This document shows positions 22,444-33,531 of a stretch of 64,000 nt of DNA, in pieces. The DNA is from Ptiloglossa arizonensis (taxonomy: Eukaryota > Arthropoda > Insecta > Hymenoptera > Colletidae): NCBI RefSeq assembly GCF_051014685.1, contig NC_135049.1:30149531-30213530 (forward strand), given 5' to 3'. Every line of letters starts with the position of its first letter. Position 1 is the first letter of the stretch. The notes beneath the pieces were generated by a model. That model worked only from the letters and a program-made list of their open reading frames with translations, had not been told where the DNA came from and did not search any database. A program made the position numbers and the translations under genes.

Positions 22444-25254
22444 ATGGAAGCCCACGAGAATGAGCAGTACGTTACATTTCCTCTTTCTGGAGTACACGAT
22501 GGTATACAAGATAATATTATATCTCACGAGGAAATATGCGAACCTGTCAACGAGTGCGTCCTTCAGGAAGGACTTACCGAAGTATCTGTTACGGATGTCA
22601 ATTCTGGTATTACAGAGGCACAGGTTGCCGTTGAAATTTTGGCAGAACATTCCGACGAGGAAGACGAGAATCGTGTAGTATATCCTATATACATTAAGCA
22701 GGAAGAACAACAACAGTACACATCCGGAGACGACGAATCCATGGCTGTGGAAGCCCTCCGACAACTTGGTGGGATGTACCCATGTTTTGAAGATAAAAAA
22801 GTATCTTGTCCTAATTGTGCAAATCTGTTTACACAAGCTGAGATGGCCAAGCATCATACTACGTGTACCCCTAGTAAACTGTCTTGTATGACTTGCGGAG
22901 AAAGATTCGAAAGGAAAATGGACTTAAATAATCATATGGTTTGTCATCAAGTGGATCGACCGCACGCTTGTAGAACTTGCGGTAATTTGTTTCGTTCGAA
23001 AAGCAGTTTACGATGTCATATGTTAGAAGTACATCAAATAGAAAGACCTCACAAGTGCACAATATGTGGAGCAGATTTTCAGAGGCCTTCTAGCTTATCT
23101 AACCATATGAAAATTCATACATACGTTGCCGGACGTGCCATCATGCAATCGCAGGGTAATAATGCATCTCAATCCGAAGAAACATTTAGAAAATGGCCAG
23201 AAGATATGACTGAATCCCAAAACAACCAAGTGCCATCTTCGTCTGTACAAACTGTTCAAACATATGATACAGTTCATTGGACAGTTCCATCTTATAATTT
23301 TCACAATGAACAGTCAACGGTAAGTACAATATCCAGTCCTCAGGAAAAAATAGACACTCTACATGAATTTACTGTGATGCCGAACGGAGAAGTGACACAG
23401 TTTGAATATACTCAGCAAACTAATATAAGTAACCAAGTCAATCAACAATACAATCTCTCGTTGAACTCGTTTAATAATACCGATGCAATGGTAAAAGTTG
23501 AAACTTTATCGTATAATAGTGAAAATAGAAGGAATTATGTAGGAATTGAAACAAATGGTACAAAGCAACACACTTGTAGACATTGTGGAATTAGTTTTTC
23601 TCGTGCAACAGCATTGGTATCTCATGAGAAAATTCATGCATCCAAGAATTGGAACATGCCGATAGAATGCGAATACTGTGATAAACAGTTTCAAGATGGT
23701 AATCATTTAGCTACTCACCAAACAACTTGTGCGAAAAAAATGATGCAAAATAATATAGAACAAGGTACACCTAATAATAAATGGGGTAAACACGCGTGTT
23801 CCGAATGTGGTAAAAAGTTTACAACTAAACAGAAAATGTTTAGGCACCAATGGATTCATAGAAAAAAAACACATTCCTGCGAGGTATGTGGATCTCAGTT
23901 TGAAAAACAAAATCAATTGGACGAACACAGGTTATCGGCACATCCAGGTGATTCTCCATTTACTTGTACAGAATGTGGTAAAAGTTTTGTATCTCGCCAA
24001 GGACTTTGGGAGCATGGTAGAACACATGCTGGAAGTCCTGCTCATTTTCATTGCGATACATGCTCCAAAACATTTTCGTCTAGACAGGGATATTTAATAC
24101 ATCATCGAACTCACACAGGAGAGAGACCATACGGCTGTAAATTTTGTTGGAAAGCATTTAGGGATGGTGGGACATTAAGAAAACACGAACGTATTCACAC
24201 AGGAGAAAGGCCACATGTTTGTCCTCTGTGTTCAAGGGCTTTCAATCAAAAAGTTGTTCTACGAGAGCACGTCCGATGGGTTCACGCAGCAGGGAAAAAT
24301 GAAACCGAAGTAACTGGACCTCCTTTCTCTTGTCCCATATGTGGTGCTTTAAATCAAGATCGTGACGAATTATGTGCACATATTGTTAAGCATTCTGATC
24401 AAATGATAGCAGAAGCAAAAGCAAAAACAAATAATAATGCGCCAAAACCCAAGCCTGTTAAGAAAAAATCAAAAGCACCTCCGACTATTAGCTTACAAGA
24501 AAAACAGGAAACTGGAAATCGTATAATTTCTAAAGCAGAACAGAATGAAGCACTTTTGTCTATCACAGAAACAGATAAATCAGATGATCAACAAATTCTG
24601 AACGATAAACAAAATAATACTTTTCTTGTAGTCACCACAGAAAAGCGTAATGAAAATTATATCGCAATATCAGAACTTAAACCCAATAATGTACAATTGA
24701 TAGTTAACGAGAAACAAGATGATAATATGCATATTTCGCAAACTAATCATAGTCATGGAGAGTCTTTGAATATGATTGCTATAAATAAGCAGAACAATGC
24801 AGCCCATATGCTCTCCACAGAACGAGAAGGAAATACACTTCATCCTACGACTAGCCATAGTGAAATAACTACGATGCATTTAATACAGACTTCGAAACAA
24901 AATAATACTTTGCACTTAATATCAAAACAGAACGAATCATTGCCTGTTCTAACGCTACCAAATCCTCAGGACCATGAAAACTTTTCCAGTCAAATGGCAC
25001 AAATAAGTAACAGTGATATACCTATGGATATGGTAACTCATCATTCGACCAGACAAGATCAAAGTGTGAAAGATCACAATGAAGTTGGACAAGAATCGTT
25101 AATACAAGAGGGAGGATCTCAAACAGCAGTAATACAAGTCATACAGTATCATCAACAAGAAAGCGACGAAGGAGAGGAATTGGTTTGTGGTATTTGTGGA
25201 GAAGATTTTAGTGACAAAACTGTGTTGATGGAACATGTTAAAATTCATATATAA
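22444..25254 (+). CDS. C2H2 zinc-finger protein, 14 fingers
   Basis: A single uninterrupted exon encodes 936 residues. I chose the ATG at 22444 because an acceptor-like tract ending at 22423 precedes it and the frame has no earlier ATG. An acidic head of about 120 residues is followed by a C2HC-like finger (CPNCANLF) and fingers such as CMTCGERF, CRTCGNLF and CTICGADF. A glutamine/asparagine-rich spacer follows, then a dense array (CRHCGISF to CPICGALN) including TGERP linkers (RTHTGERPYGC, RIHTGERPHVC). A long Asn/Gln-rich tail carries repeats of a KQNN-type motif, and a lone last finger, CGICGEDF, closes the protein. It is probably a nuclear DNA-binding regulator, but no ortholog is recognised and its targets are unknown. 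Base use is AT-rich, unlike the kinase genes upstream. An AATAAA at 25808-25813 is a possible polyadenylation signal. Confidence 0.93.
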   Translation: MEAHENEQYVTFPLSGVHDGIQDNIISHEEICEPVNECVLQEGLTEVSVTDVNSGITEAQVAVEILAEHSDEEDENRVVYPIYIKQEEQQQYTSGDDESMAVEALRQLGGMYPCFEDKKVSCPNCANLFTQAEMAKHHTTCTPSKLSCMTCGERFERKMDLNNHMVCHQVDRPHACRTCGNLFRSKSSLRCHMLEVHQIERPHKCTICGADFQRPSSLSNHMKIHTYVAGRAIMQSQGNNASQSEETFRKWPEDMTESQNNQVPSSSVQTVQTYDTVHWTVPSYNFHNEQSTVSTISSPQEKIDTLHEFTVMPNGEVTQFEYTQQTNISNQVNQQYNLSLNSFNNTDAMVKVETLSYNSENRRNYVGIETNGTKQHTCRHCGISFSRATALVSHEKIHASKNWNMPIECEYCDKQFQDGNHLATHQTTCAKKMMQNNIEQGTPNNKWGKHACSECGKKFTTKQKMFRHQWIHRKKTHSCEVCGSQFEKQNQLDEHRLSAHPGDSPFTCTECGKSFVSRQGLWEHGRTHAGSPAHFHCDTCSKTFSSRQGYLIHHRTHTGERPYGCKFCWKAFRDGGTLRKHERIHTGERPHVCPLCSRAFNQKVVLREHVRWVHAAGKNETEVTGPPFSCPICGALNQDRDELCAHIVKHSDQMIAEAKAKTNNNAPKPKPVKKKSKAPPTISLQEKQETGNRIISKAEQNEALLSITETDKSDDQQILNDKQNNTFLVVTTEKRNENYIAISELKPNNVQLIVNEKQDDNMHISQTNHSHGESLNMIAINKQNNAAHMLSTEREGNTLHPTTSHSEITTMHLIQTSKQNNTLHLISKQNESLPVLTLPNPQDHENFSSQMAQISNSDIPMDMVTHHSTRQDQSVKDHNEVGQESLIQEGGSQTAVIQVIQYHQQESDEGEELVCGICGEDFSDKTVLMEHVKIHI

Positions 25255-26666
25255 TTACTGTTACTTTCTTGCTATCCAAGTTTGTGATATTCTTGTGCTA
25301 TTAATGTGACTATGTAGGAAATAACGAACTTGAACACTTTTTGCGTTGGAAGAAAAAACTGCTAAATATAGCTATTTAAGTATTATTTCCAACAATAGTA
25401 GTAGAGCACCAGTTTTCTATGTGTCTTAAAAACGCACTGATATTAAAAGACAGGGAATTTTCGATTATATTTATACATTTTTAATTAATACATTTTTGAT
25501 TTACGATTCCCTGAAATGCTTTTGCACAGTTAGGTTGTACACTATACATGTGGTTAAATAATGTACATCTATGAAAATAAAATTGGATAGATAAAGATTT
25601 ATATATTATGTGAACACACATTAATGGTTATGTTGACAAAAAAGAAGAAAAACATATCGTAAAAAAGTAATCTGAGGTTTATGTAGCTCTGCTTAATGCA
25701 GTTTTATAAATTGTTTGGTCTTTTGAATTTATGTATCGATGTACGATGCGTAAATTATAATTGAGCCAAATGCCACATATAATGTAGAATATGAGGTGCA
25801 ATAAGAAAATAAAGTGCATTTTATTTTCTACGTTTATCTTTTAATTTATATCACACTGAAACATATTTTTCTTTGACACGTTGACATTTCGATCTAAAAA
25901 ATATACATTTACGTAATGATTGGCTCCTTTGTGTTTAATTGTCGCGCACTTTTCCAGGACAGAATCGTAGAATAGTCACGTGTTGTTACCGGAACGAAAT
26001 ACGAGTCCGCGTTATTTTACGAAATAAACAATCATATTTTATAAATGTATTTTACAATTGCTATGTAACGTGATACGTGGTTTTAACAGCTGGTCATCAA
26101 CGCTCAGTACGTGTAACAAAAAAGTAAGTATCAATATTTACAAAACAAAAATAAAAGTATATTTTATATACACGTGATTTTAAATCTTATAAAAAACGAT
26201 ATAGTTATTTATTTATATTTACAATTAATATTATGCGATTAACGATATAATTTGTATTACGACATATAACGGCCAATACTCCTGATAAGTTATAATTTGA
26301 ATTAAATATTAACCTGTACTTCGCATTTAACATCTGACTTCCCTCTAGACTTCGGCACTAGTACAAGAAACGTGTTTAGCCAACATTTGACGTTTTGCAT
26401 TTTGAACTTAAACATAACAGAATACTTTGTATAAATGTATTATAAGTACTTAAAAAAGACCGAGTTTGAAATATTTTTCATAAAGTGAAAAAGATATATT
26501 TTTAAACAAAGAAGTTTTAACCTCAATTGTATAACGTGTGGATATGTGTATAAGTTGAGGTTATGTTGTGTGCTGTTTCATTTTACCGAACACATAATTC
26601 TGGAGTAAAAAATTTTAAAGTAAAATAAGAAAAACTTGTACAAATTTGTAGTCTAAACGCACAATA
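25255..26666. other. AT-rich intergenic region
   Basis: The first 560 bases are likely 3' UTR of the zinc-finger gene, with candidate AATAAA signals near 25575 and 25808. The rest is flank and promoter of the cyclophilin gene. No open frame of note or RNA gene is seen. Confidence 0.5.
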
Positions 26667-27221
26667 ATGCCTACATGGAATCAAATTCAAGCTCAACTTC
26701 GAAATCCAAATAATCCTGTGGTATTTTTCGACGTGTCAGTGGGTACAACAGAAATTGGTCGAATGATTTTCGAACTTTTCGAAGATGTCTGCCCAAAAAC
26801 ATCTGAAAATTTTCGACAATTCTGCACAGGAGAATACAGGAAAGACGGTGTACCTTTGGGTTTCAAAGGTGCTATTTTTCACAGAGTCATTAAAGACTTT
26901 ATGATTCAAGGAGGTGATTTTGTAAACGGCGATGGTACTGGTGTCATAAGTATCTACGGTGGTGGAACCTTTCCCGATGAGAATTTTACATTGAAACACG
27001 ACTCACCCGGATTATTGTCCATGGCTAATAGCGGTAAAGACACTAACGGTTGCCAGTTTTTCATTACGTGCGCAAAGTGTAATTTCTTAGATGGAAAACA
27101 CGTTGTTTTTGGAAGAGTTATCGATGGACTTCTTGTTATGAGAAAAGTGGAGAACGTCCCTACAGGTCCAAACAATAAGCCAAAAATTCCTGTGACAATA
27201 TCACAATGTGGACAAATGTAA
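26667..27221 (+). CDS. PPIH: Peptidyl-prolyl cis-trans isomerase H (cyclophilin H)
   Basis: This intronless gene of 184 codons covers the whole family length (human PPIH is 177 residues). The cyclophilin fold is complete: [35 protein letters not shown], the catalytic-arginine segment [15 protein letters not shown], and the [20 protein letters not shown] pocket. The end, ISQCGQM, matches PPIH (ISQCGEM) rather than the secreted or mitochondrial cyclophilins. No signal peptide is present. PPIH is known as a component of the U4/U6 and tri-snRNP particle, bound to PRPF4, in the nucleus. The ATG lies in AATAATGCC after a long AT-rich leader. Lack of introns could mean retroposition, but the frame is intact and strongly conserved, so it is probably functional. 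Confidence 0.95.
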   Translation: MPTWNQIQAQLRNPNNPVVFFDVSVGTTEIGRMIFELFEDVCPKTSENFRQFCTGEYRKDGVPLGFKGAIFHRVIKDFMIQGGDFVNGDGTGVISIYGGGTFPDENFTLKHDSPGLLSMANSGKDTNGCQFFITCAKCNFLDGKHVVFGRVIDGLLVMRKVENVPTGPNNKPKIPVTISQCGQM

Positions 27222-29142
27222 TAGCTAATATAATTATAATTTATATTTTTATAAAGAACGTACATGTAAAATACAAAAATTTGTATTATATTTTCCAAAA
27301 GTAAAGATAGTATTTCAATCGAATGCCTCTTACCATTTGTGTATCAAAAAATTTATAAACGGTTTAAAACGCACACCATTCTATAAGGCATAATTAGGAG
27401 GTAAAATGATAACTAATTATGATCCTAATTACAGAATTACCTTCAGGCTGTCCGTACTCTGCATTGCCTCTAGGTATTTTATAATTCCTTATTAATATAA
27501 ATTGGCTATCGAGACCTACTTATCGTTACTTAATATCTACTAACACAGTTTCAAAAGTTACGAAATTATGCTTTCGTTAACGAGTCGATGACGATGATAT
27601 AAAGGCATCCACAGAAATTTTATACGTAATACAAATGAAGTCAAATGAAAGAAATTGTAGTTTTTCGAACTTCGATTTTATTACGTTAGATTTACATACG
27701 AAATAAATATTCCATTTCACAATCTATACGGTATTGTGCTGGTTAAAAATCCAAACTCGTTTGAAATATTAACACGATTTATGAATCGGTTCAATTTTTT
27801 CGGAGGTGAAACATTCAAAGTGAAGTACGTGTACGCGATCTAAGTCTATAATTAGTATCGATTGACGGTAATTTCAGCCGTAAAATTTTAGGTCATCCTT
27901 TCATATCCCGTTACATCGATCTATTCAAAAACTATTATCTATATGAGAATGATCCTCGTTTCTTGACCGCGGGTAACAGGACACTTTAACATCTTTTCTA
28001 CTTTAAATAATAGAAAGAGTATCTCGGAAAATGCTAGTTTCAAGATAGACACACTCTAATACTTTTGTTCTCAGAATTTATCGCTCTACCGAATTCTGCC
28101 ATAAAAAAAAAACTGGTCAGGTCGTTTGAAGAGAAATAAATCAAAATTGATCTTCGAATTCCTTCTACACTGCCGCTCAAAAAGAAATTATTACCACTGC
28201 ATCGAGTCCTCCTCAGAACCGTATAACTTTTCTTAGCGACGCTTCTTCCTATTATTTAAAACAGCGAAAATATCACGGTGTTCTATTTCGACCGTATATA
28301 TTCGTACACAGTCCGTTCATCAAACAATTTAACGTCGTGTGTCTAAGATACAATCGATGTACTTAACAGTGAGTCTTATTTTTGCACAACTACCTATTAA
28401 TTTTTAATATGCTTTTAATTCTTACGAGAATCGATATAATTGCCTTATCCTAATACGATTATTTTCATTTTCCAATGCTATCGAACGATCGATTCAGCGC
28501 CCCGGCGAACCGATACGTTGTTCGCAGTATCGTTCCTCGTTTATGAAACGATCACGGTTCCCGCGTGTGCGTAACGATCGATTCATCGTCGGTGCCCAAT
28601 CGCCCGATTTCGGTTCGATTGCGGCACAAATACGAAAATAAAATTCCAGTTGCACTTACGTTGCGTAAAATCGTGCGTGGAACGGCAAATTCTCGACGAA
28701 CGATTTGCCAATGTGTCGAAGAAGGTCTGACACGTCCACGGGGTACCATCGGGAACGTCTACCCGGTCCGCGAACGATTAGCCTACTCTACATCGAAAAC
28801 ACTATCGTACGATACGTCCGTCGTCAATTACGCGTTCCGTAATGTCGTCCCAAGGTTAATCACCGTCTCTCGTGTCGATCCAACCGACACCACCGGTCCC
28901 ATTGTAACCGATCCACCCGGTTCCCTGAAAAACAACTATATATTTCACGTAGCTGCGTTACTCCGTACAAGTATGGTCGGTTTCGAGTGCCACCTATCAC
29001 ACAAATCACGAATCGTCCGGATATCGTCATCGTCGGGATCGTCACGACCTGAAACAACATTACACCGATCATCATCATCAGCAGCTCACGGCAACGATAG
29101 CAGAGGGTCCCTCCTCTTGGGCACCGTGAGCTGAGGCGCGGT
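27222..29142. other. Intergenic region between PPIH and the decarboxylase cluster
   Basis: AT-rich to about 28.4 kb, then CpG-rich. It includes the 3' UTRs of PPIH and of the convergent decarboxylase. A short inverted repeat, TAATTAGGA with TCCTAATTA, lies at about 27389-27432. An open frame of 189 codons at 28565-29134 has no family features and overlaps minus-strand frames, so it is not annotated as a gene. Confidence 0.5.
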
Positions 29143-31320
29143 CTACCTGCTGTTGCAGAAAACGTCTTCCTCAATCGTCTCGACCTGCGAGTTATCATCG
29201 ACCACCATGATCGGCGTCGCGCCGTCGTGAAGGCTCGACTTCGAGATGGATCGTTTGTACACGTCCCTGGTGACGCTTCTCGTGAAGCTGAACTTCCTCA
29301 CGAGCTTCTTGTCCAAGGCTGCGGGACTCTTCGGTCCCTTCGCCCTGAACTCGTCCTCGGTGCCCTCGTAATGGGCGAGCATCACCTCGGTCGCGTGTTC
29401 CTCGATCACGTCCACCGCGTGATCGATATCGTCGTCGCTCGCGTTCTCCTTGATCACGCAGAATCTCAATATGTACTTGCCCATAACCCTCGCAGGGATC
29501 ATGTGTAGTCTACCGGAGGCGTTGATGTTCGCCAACAGCTCCTGATTGATCTCGTCGCTCTCCTTCAACCTGAAGCACACCAGACCGACCCTGACGTCGT
29601 TCGTGATCTCGAACCTCCTGTCCTTCCTCATCAGTGTCTCGAAGCGTCTCGCGAGCTTGATGTGATTCCTTATGTACTTTTGCAGCCCGGTGACCCCGTA
29701 CGATCTCATCACGAACCACAGCTTCAACGCTCTGAAACGTCTGCTCAGGGGTATACCCCAGTGACGATAATCGATCGACTCCCCCGATCTGGCGTGTTGA
29801 AGGTAGAGAGGATCCACGACCAGAGCAGAGGTCAGTTTCACGCGATCGCGCACCCAGAGACAGGAACAATCGAAGTTTACCAATAGCCACTTGTTCGGGT
29901 TCGTGTTGAACGAGTCCGCGTGCTCGATACCGGCCATCAGAGGTCTCATCTCTGGACAGATGAAAGCGTTCCCTGCGTAAGCGCCGTCCACGTGCAGCCA
30001 AACGTTGGGATAGAGTTTGCACACCGGTCCGATCTCGACCAGATTGTCGAACGCGCAGGATCCAGTGGTGCCCAAGGTCGTGGAGACGAAGAACGGTACC
30101 AGTCCGTTTGCCACGTCCTCGCGAATCGCCGATTCCAACCGTTTACCGCGCAGCGAGCCCTTCTCGTCCGGTTCGAGTACACGGAGCTTCACCAGACCGA
30201 TCATCGCAGCCTTCTCCACGCAAGAATGAGCCTCCGTGGAACAGTAGGCCACCAATCGCGGCAGAAAGGCCGAATCCTCGGTGTTCGGGTCCTGTTCCTT
30301 CAAGGTACGGATCGCTTGGGTACGCGCGGCCAACATCGTCACCAGAATACACTCGGACGCGGACCCTTGTATCACACCGCCGCCTTTCGAGGTCTTCAGC
30401 TCGGATAGAAACTCCGTGGGTAGGTCGATCGCTTTGGCGTACCAATCGAGAACGATCGTTTCCAGTTCCGTGCAGGCAGGACTGGCCGCCCATGAGAACC
30501 CTATGCAACCTATAGCGTCGGACAGCATGTCACCGAGAATCGAGGGGAACGAGTTCCCCGCTGGGAAGTACGCGTGGAACCGTGGATGCTGCCAGTGGGT
30601 GATCTGAAAGAAACAGGATTTTTCAGCTATCGCGGAATCTTTTCCTTATCGTTTCTCGATACTTCGACTATTGGCTGTAGCGCGAAAAGTAGAAACCATC
30701 GTGTACTTGTTACGCTTTATAGTATCGTTAACGACGTTGACGGTTACTCGAGTAGTTTACAAACGTTAGTAAACTACTTAGTAAACGCTTGTAAACCTTG
30801 TAAACGCTTTAGAGAAACATTGTCGATTCGGTAGCCACCAATGGCTACCTCAACGACGGTAACGTTAGTCGAGAGTTTACAAACATTAGGGTTCCTCGTG
30901 GACGCTTTAAGGATACTTTGCGAGTTCAGAGATCACAAGTGATCAACGTGTGAACAATTTATGTCTAAGTTGATCCTCGAGAGTGGAAGGAACGGTGCTC
31001 GGGGCGAAGGAGAGCGTTGATTCACGGTCGCCTTACTTTTTACTATTTTTTCGTGTTCGCGAATATTATTAACATCGAAAGAGGTCGGAATCGATAATCG
31101 AGCCACGGCCGGCACTCACCCCGGGCATTATCTTGCATTCGACGTCCCGCATTATGGCGTCCCATGCCTCCCCTTTAGCTGGCGCCTCCTTCGGCAGGAG
31201 GGGCCTCAGGTAGCCGGGGTCCACGTTCGCGGTGACCCTCTTCCCTTCGAGAGTGCGTAGGTACTCGCAGATGTACTCGATCATTTGTTTCCCGCGTACT
31301 TGGAACTCGTCGATGTTCAT
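29143..31320 (-). CDS. Tdc1: Tyrosine decarboxylase, Tdc1-like, nearly intronless
   Basis: Two exons (31320-31120 and 30603-29143) encode 553 residues. The protein is a group II PLP-dependent decarboxylase converting tyrosine to tyramine, the octopamine precursor. Motifs in order: MNIDEFQVRGKQM start, [60 protein letters not shown], and the PLP lysine at about residue 305 in [18 protein letters not shown]. The asparagine before that lysine and [12 protein letters not shown] are features I associate with insect Tdc rather than Ddc or Hdc. The last 60-70 residues after the conserved domain are unlike the neighbour's tail and include RKFSFT and KRSIS. The neighbour upstream (37129-40448) is a paralogue in the same direction. 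The single intron sits exactly where that gene's first intron does; the other nine are missing. The Tdc1 label rests on the neighbour being the better Tdc2 match. Confidence 0.9.
30735..30890. promoter_or_regulatory. Cluster of GTAAAC/GTTTAC motifs in the Tdc1-like intron
   Basis: Within about 65 bases, GTTTAC or GTAAAC occurs six times (AGTTTACAAAC, AGTAAACTAC, AGTAAACGC, TGTAAACC, TGTAAACGC and so on). A second stretch near 30875 repeats GAGTTTACAAACATTAG. The core fits forkhead-factor sites. The local duplication CTCGAGTAGTTTACAAACGT / GTCGAGAGTTTACAAACAT may also simply be a short tandem repeat. Confidence 0.3.
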
Positions 31321-31501
31321 GGTAACGGTGGCCGGGCTGGAAATGGAATTTTGAGGAACCGTGGTAACGCGCGAGGATCGAAACTTCTCGCGATTGGCCA
31401 CGTACGGTGTACGTGATCGCGATTACGTCTTTTTTTTTTTTTTTTTTTTTTTTTTTTGACTCCCCCGTGAGCGAAAATTTCCCTCTACGCGCTCGGTGGT
31501 A

Positions 31502-31890
31502 GATTCTATTTGGATACTTCACCCGGAGAAAAATACCAAAATACGAACATGGTACTCGAAGTGGTAAACACGAATCCATTCGTGACAAATTTTATTTGGA
31601 TACACCGATATAACTCCACCGGAGAAAAATACTAAAATACAAACTTGGTAAACGAAATACGATCCAGTGGTACTCAAAGTGGTAAACGCGAATCCATTCG
31701 TGGCAAATTTTATTTGAATACACCGAAGAAAACTACTAAAATACGAACTTGGTAAACAAAATACGATCCAGTTGTACTCAACGCGAATCCACTCGTGACA
31801 AATTTTATTTGAATAGACCGATATAACCGAAGAAAACTACTAAAATACAGACTCGGTACGCGGAATACGATCGAGTAGAATTCAACGCGC
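31502..31890 (+). repeat. Four-copy tandem repeat, 83-117 bases per unit
   Basis: Units begin near 31502, 31586, 31704 and 31799. Each contains an ATTTTATTTGGATACACCGA-like start, GAGAAAAATACTAAAATACAA, CTTGGTAAAC, ATACGATCCAGT, GTACTCAA and CGCGAATCCATTCGTG. Units differ by internal deletions. The array lies just upstream of the Tdc1-like start, next to the T run. Confidence 0.8.
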
Positions 31891-33511
31891 GGATATATAT
31901 ATATACACAGTACACAATACTTTGATCTAAATTATTACTCTCGTACACGGTAAACACGTACATTGGTTAATAGCAAAGTTGGTGGAACGCGCGTCCCCTC
32001 GAAATCGATTCGCGCGAAAACTTCTACTTCGGTGTTCGATTCGTTCTCCCACGAACCGCTCGGTTCTCGATTCCGTTGACGATCAGCGGGACACTCCGTG
32101 CGTCGAAATATCCGCGATCGTCTCTCCTCGTCGTTGTTGAACGCTTGGTGACGCCTGGTCTCTTTCTCGTGCCGTGGGTCTCGGGCGACCCAGCGCTGAT
32201 CGTCCGTAACGAACGCGTAGTTCGTTTCACACGCGTGTTTCCGTTAACGGGGTGAAAAAACCGATCCACTACGTACGAGATCGAGTTCCACGTTTGTGCG
32301 GAACGTCGTTGCACGAATCGTTGTGCGCGACTCGGCTCCGTCGGGGAACGCGTAACAGGTATGCCCCGCGTCGGAACAGAGACTGGTAGTACCTGCCAAA
32401 GCGCCGGTCAGTTTTATAGCGCGCCTCCTCTTCGTACATCCCTGCTTCACGCGGATAAACGTCGAGTCGCGGTGCTCCGGCGATCGTGAACAATTTTAAT
32501 TTACCTGCACCATTCCGAGCCGCGACACCGAGCCTCGCACCGTGACGTTTATCGAACGAATCGCCACCGCGTCGAAAATGGGAGCGCGCGTTCACCCTCG
32601 TTTAGAAAATCACCGCCAGCACCTCGTAGGGCTGATCGGATTCGCTGCGACGAATACCAACGATTAAACGATGCTCCCCGACGATACGAACGATTATCGA
32701 GTTTTCAAAAATTAATATCCCCCCTCAATAATTTCCAATCAATCGACGGGTAATCGAACCTCGAGAAACGAGCGATCTAACGAGCATCGAGACGTCCGCG
32801 AACTCCGATACGAACGACTCGATTCTCAAAAGTTTCAAGATACTTGAAATTTAACGTTTGGAGAGAACGAACAATCGTCGCGATGTAATCGCAGCGCGGC
32901 GAGATTGTTTCCGGGCTCCGGTACCGGCGGATTGAATTTTTTTTTCAAATCGATATCCCCTTTAAAAATTCCGATAGTCGAAGAGGAGGGTAACCGAGTA
33001 TCGAAAAACGAGCGATCTACGGAATATCGCGGTCACAAAGACGAGACGATGTTTCTCGAATCCGATACGAACGTTCGAACGTTCAAGAATTTATGCTAGC
33101 CCCCCACCGCGCGAACGGAGCAATGGAATATTGAAAAGCGTCGTCGAAGATTCGTTAAATATCTCATCGTGTACTGTTCGACCTGGTTCACGGGAGAATC
33201 GCGGGAAAAACAGTTCCCTCCCGGCACCCGTGAGCCCTTTCATCGATCGTCTCGATGGGGGAAGGGGGGGATTGAGGTGCTATTTTAATTGTCGAAAAAT
33301 CGATTCGCCGCCATGAATCGATCCCGAAAATTTGAACGAAAATTCGCGAGAAGGGTGACCGGCATCAATGGCGATGCGTCGGGGATGGGGGGTCGATGTT
33401 TGAATAAGCCGACGTGTTGTCGATGATGCACGGGGAGTAAACTCACCCCCTCCTCCCCCGTTTATAAATAGACGTTTACTCTTCACCTACATTTACAACA
33501 CCCCGTAGAGA

Positions 33512-33531
33512 AGCGGTGACAGGTCACCGCT
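33512..33531. repeat. Perfect 9-base inverted repeat with 2-base spacer
   Basis: AGCGGTGAC-AG-GTCACCGCT forms a GC-rich palindrome. It contains an AGGTCA nuclear-receptor half-site on the plus strand, but the arrangement is not a standard EcR/USP element. It may be a protein-binding dyad or chance. Confidence 0.5.

Noticed and set aside
22420..22857. Minus-strand frames over the zinc-finger gene
   Set aside because: They are shadows of the 936-codon plus-strand gene.
28565..29134. Plus-strand open frame of 189 codons before the Tdc1-like stop
   Set aside because: No family motif, overlaps another frame on the minus strand, and lies where the decarboxylase 3' UTR is expected.
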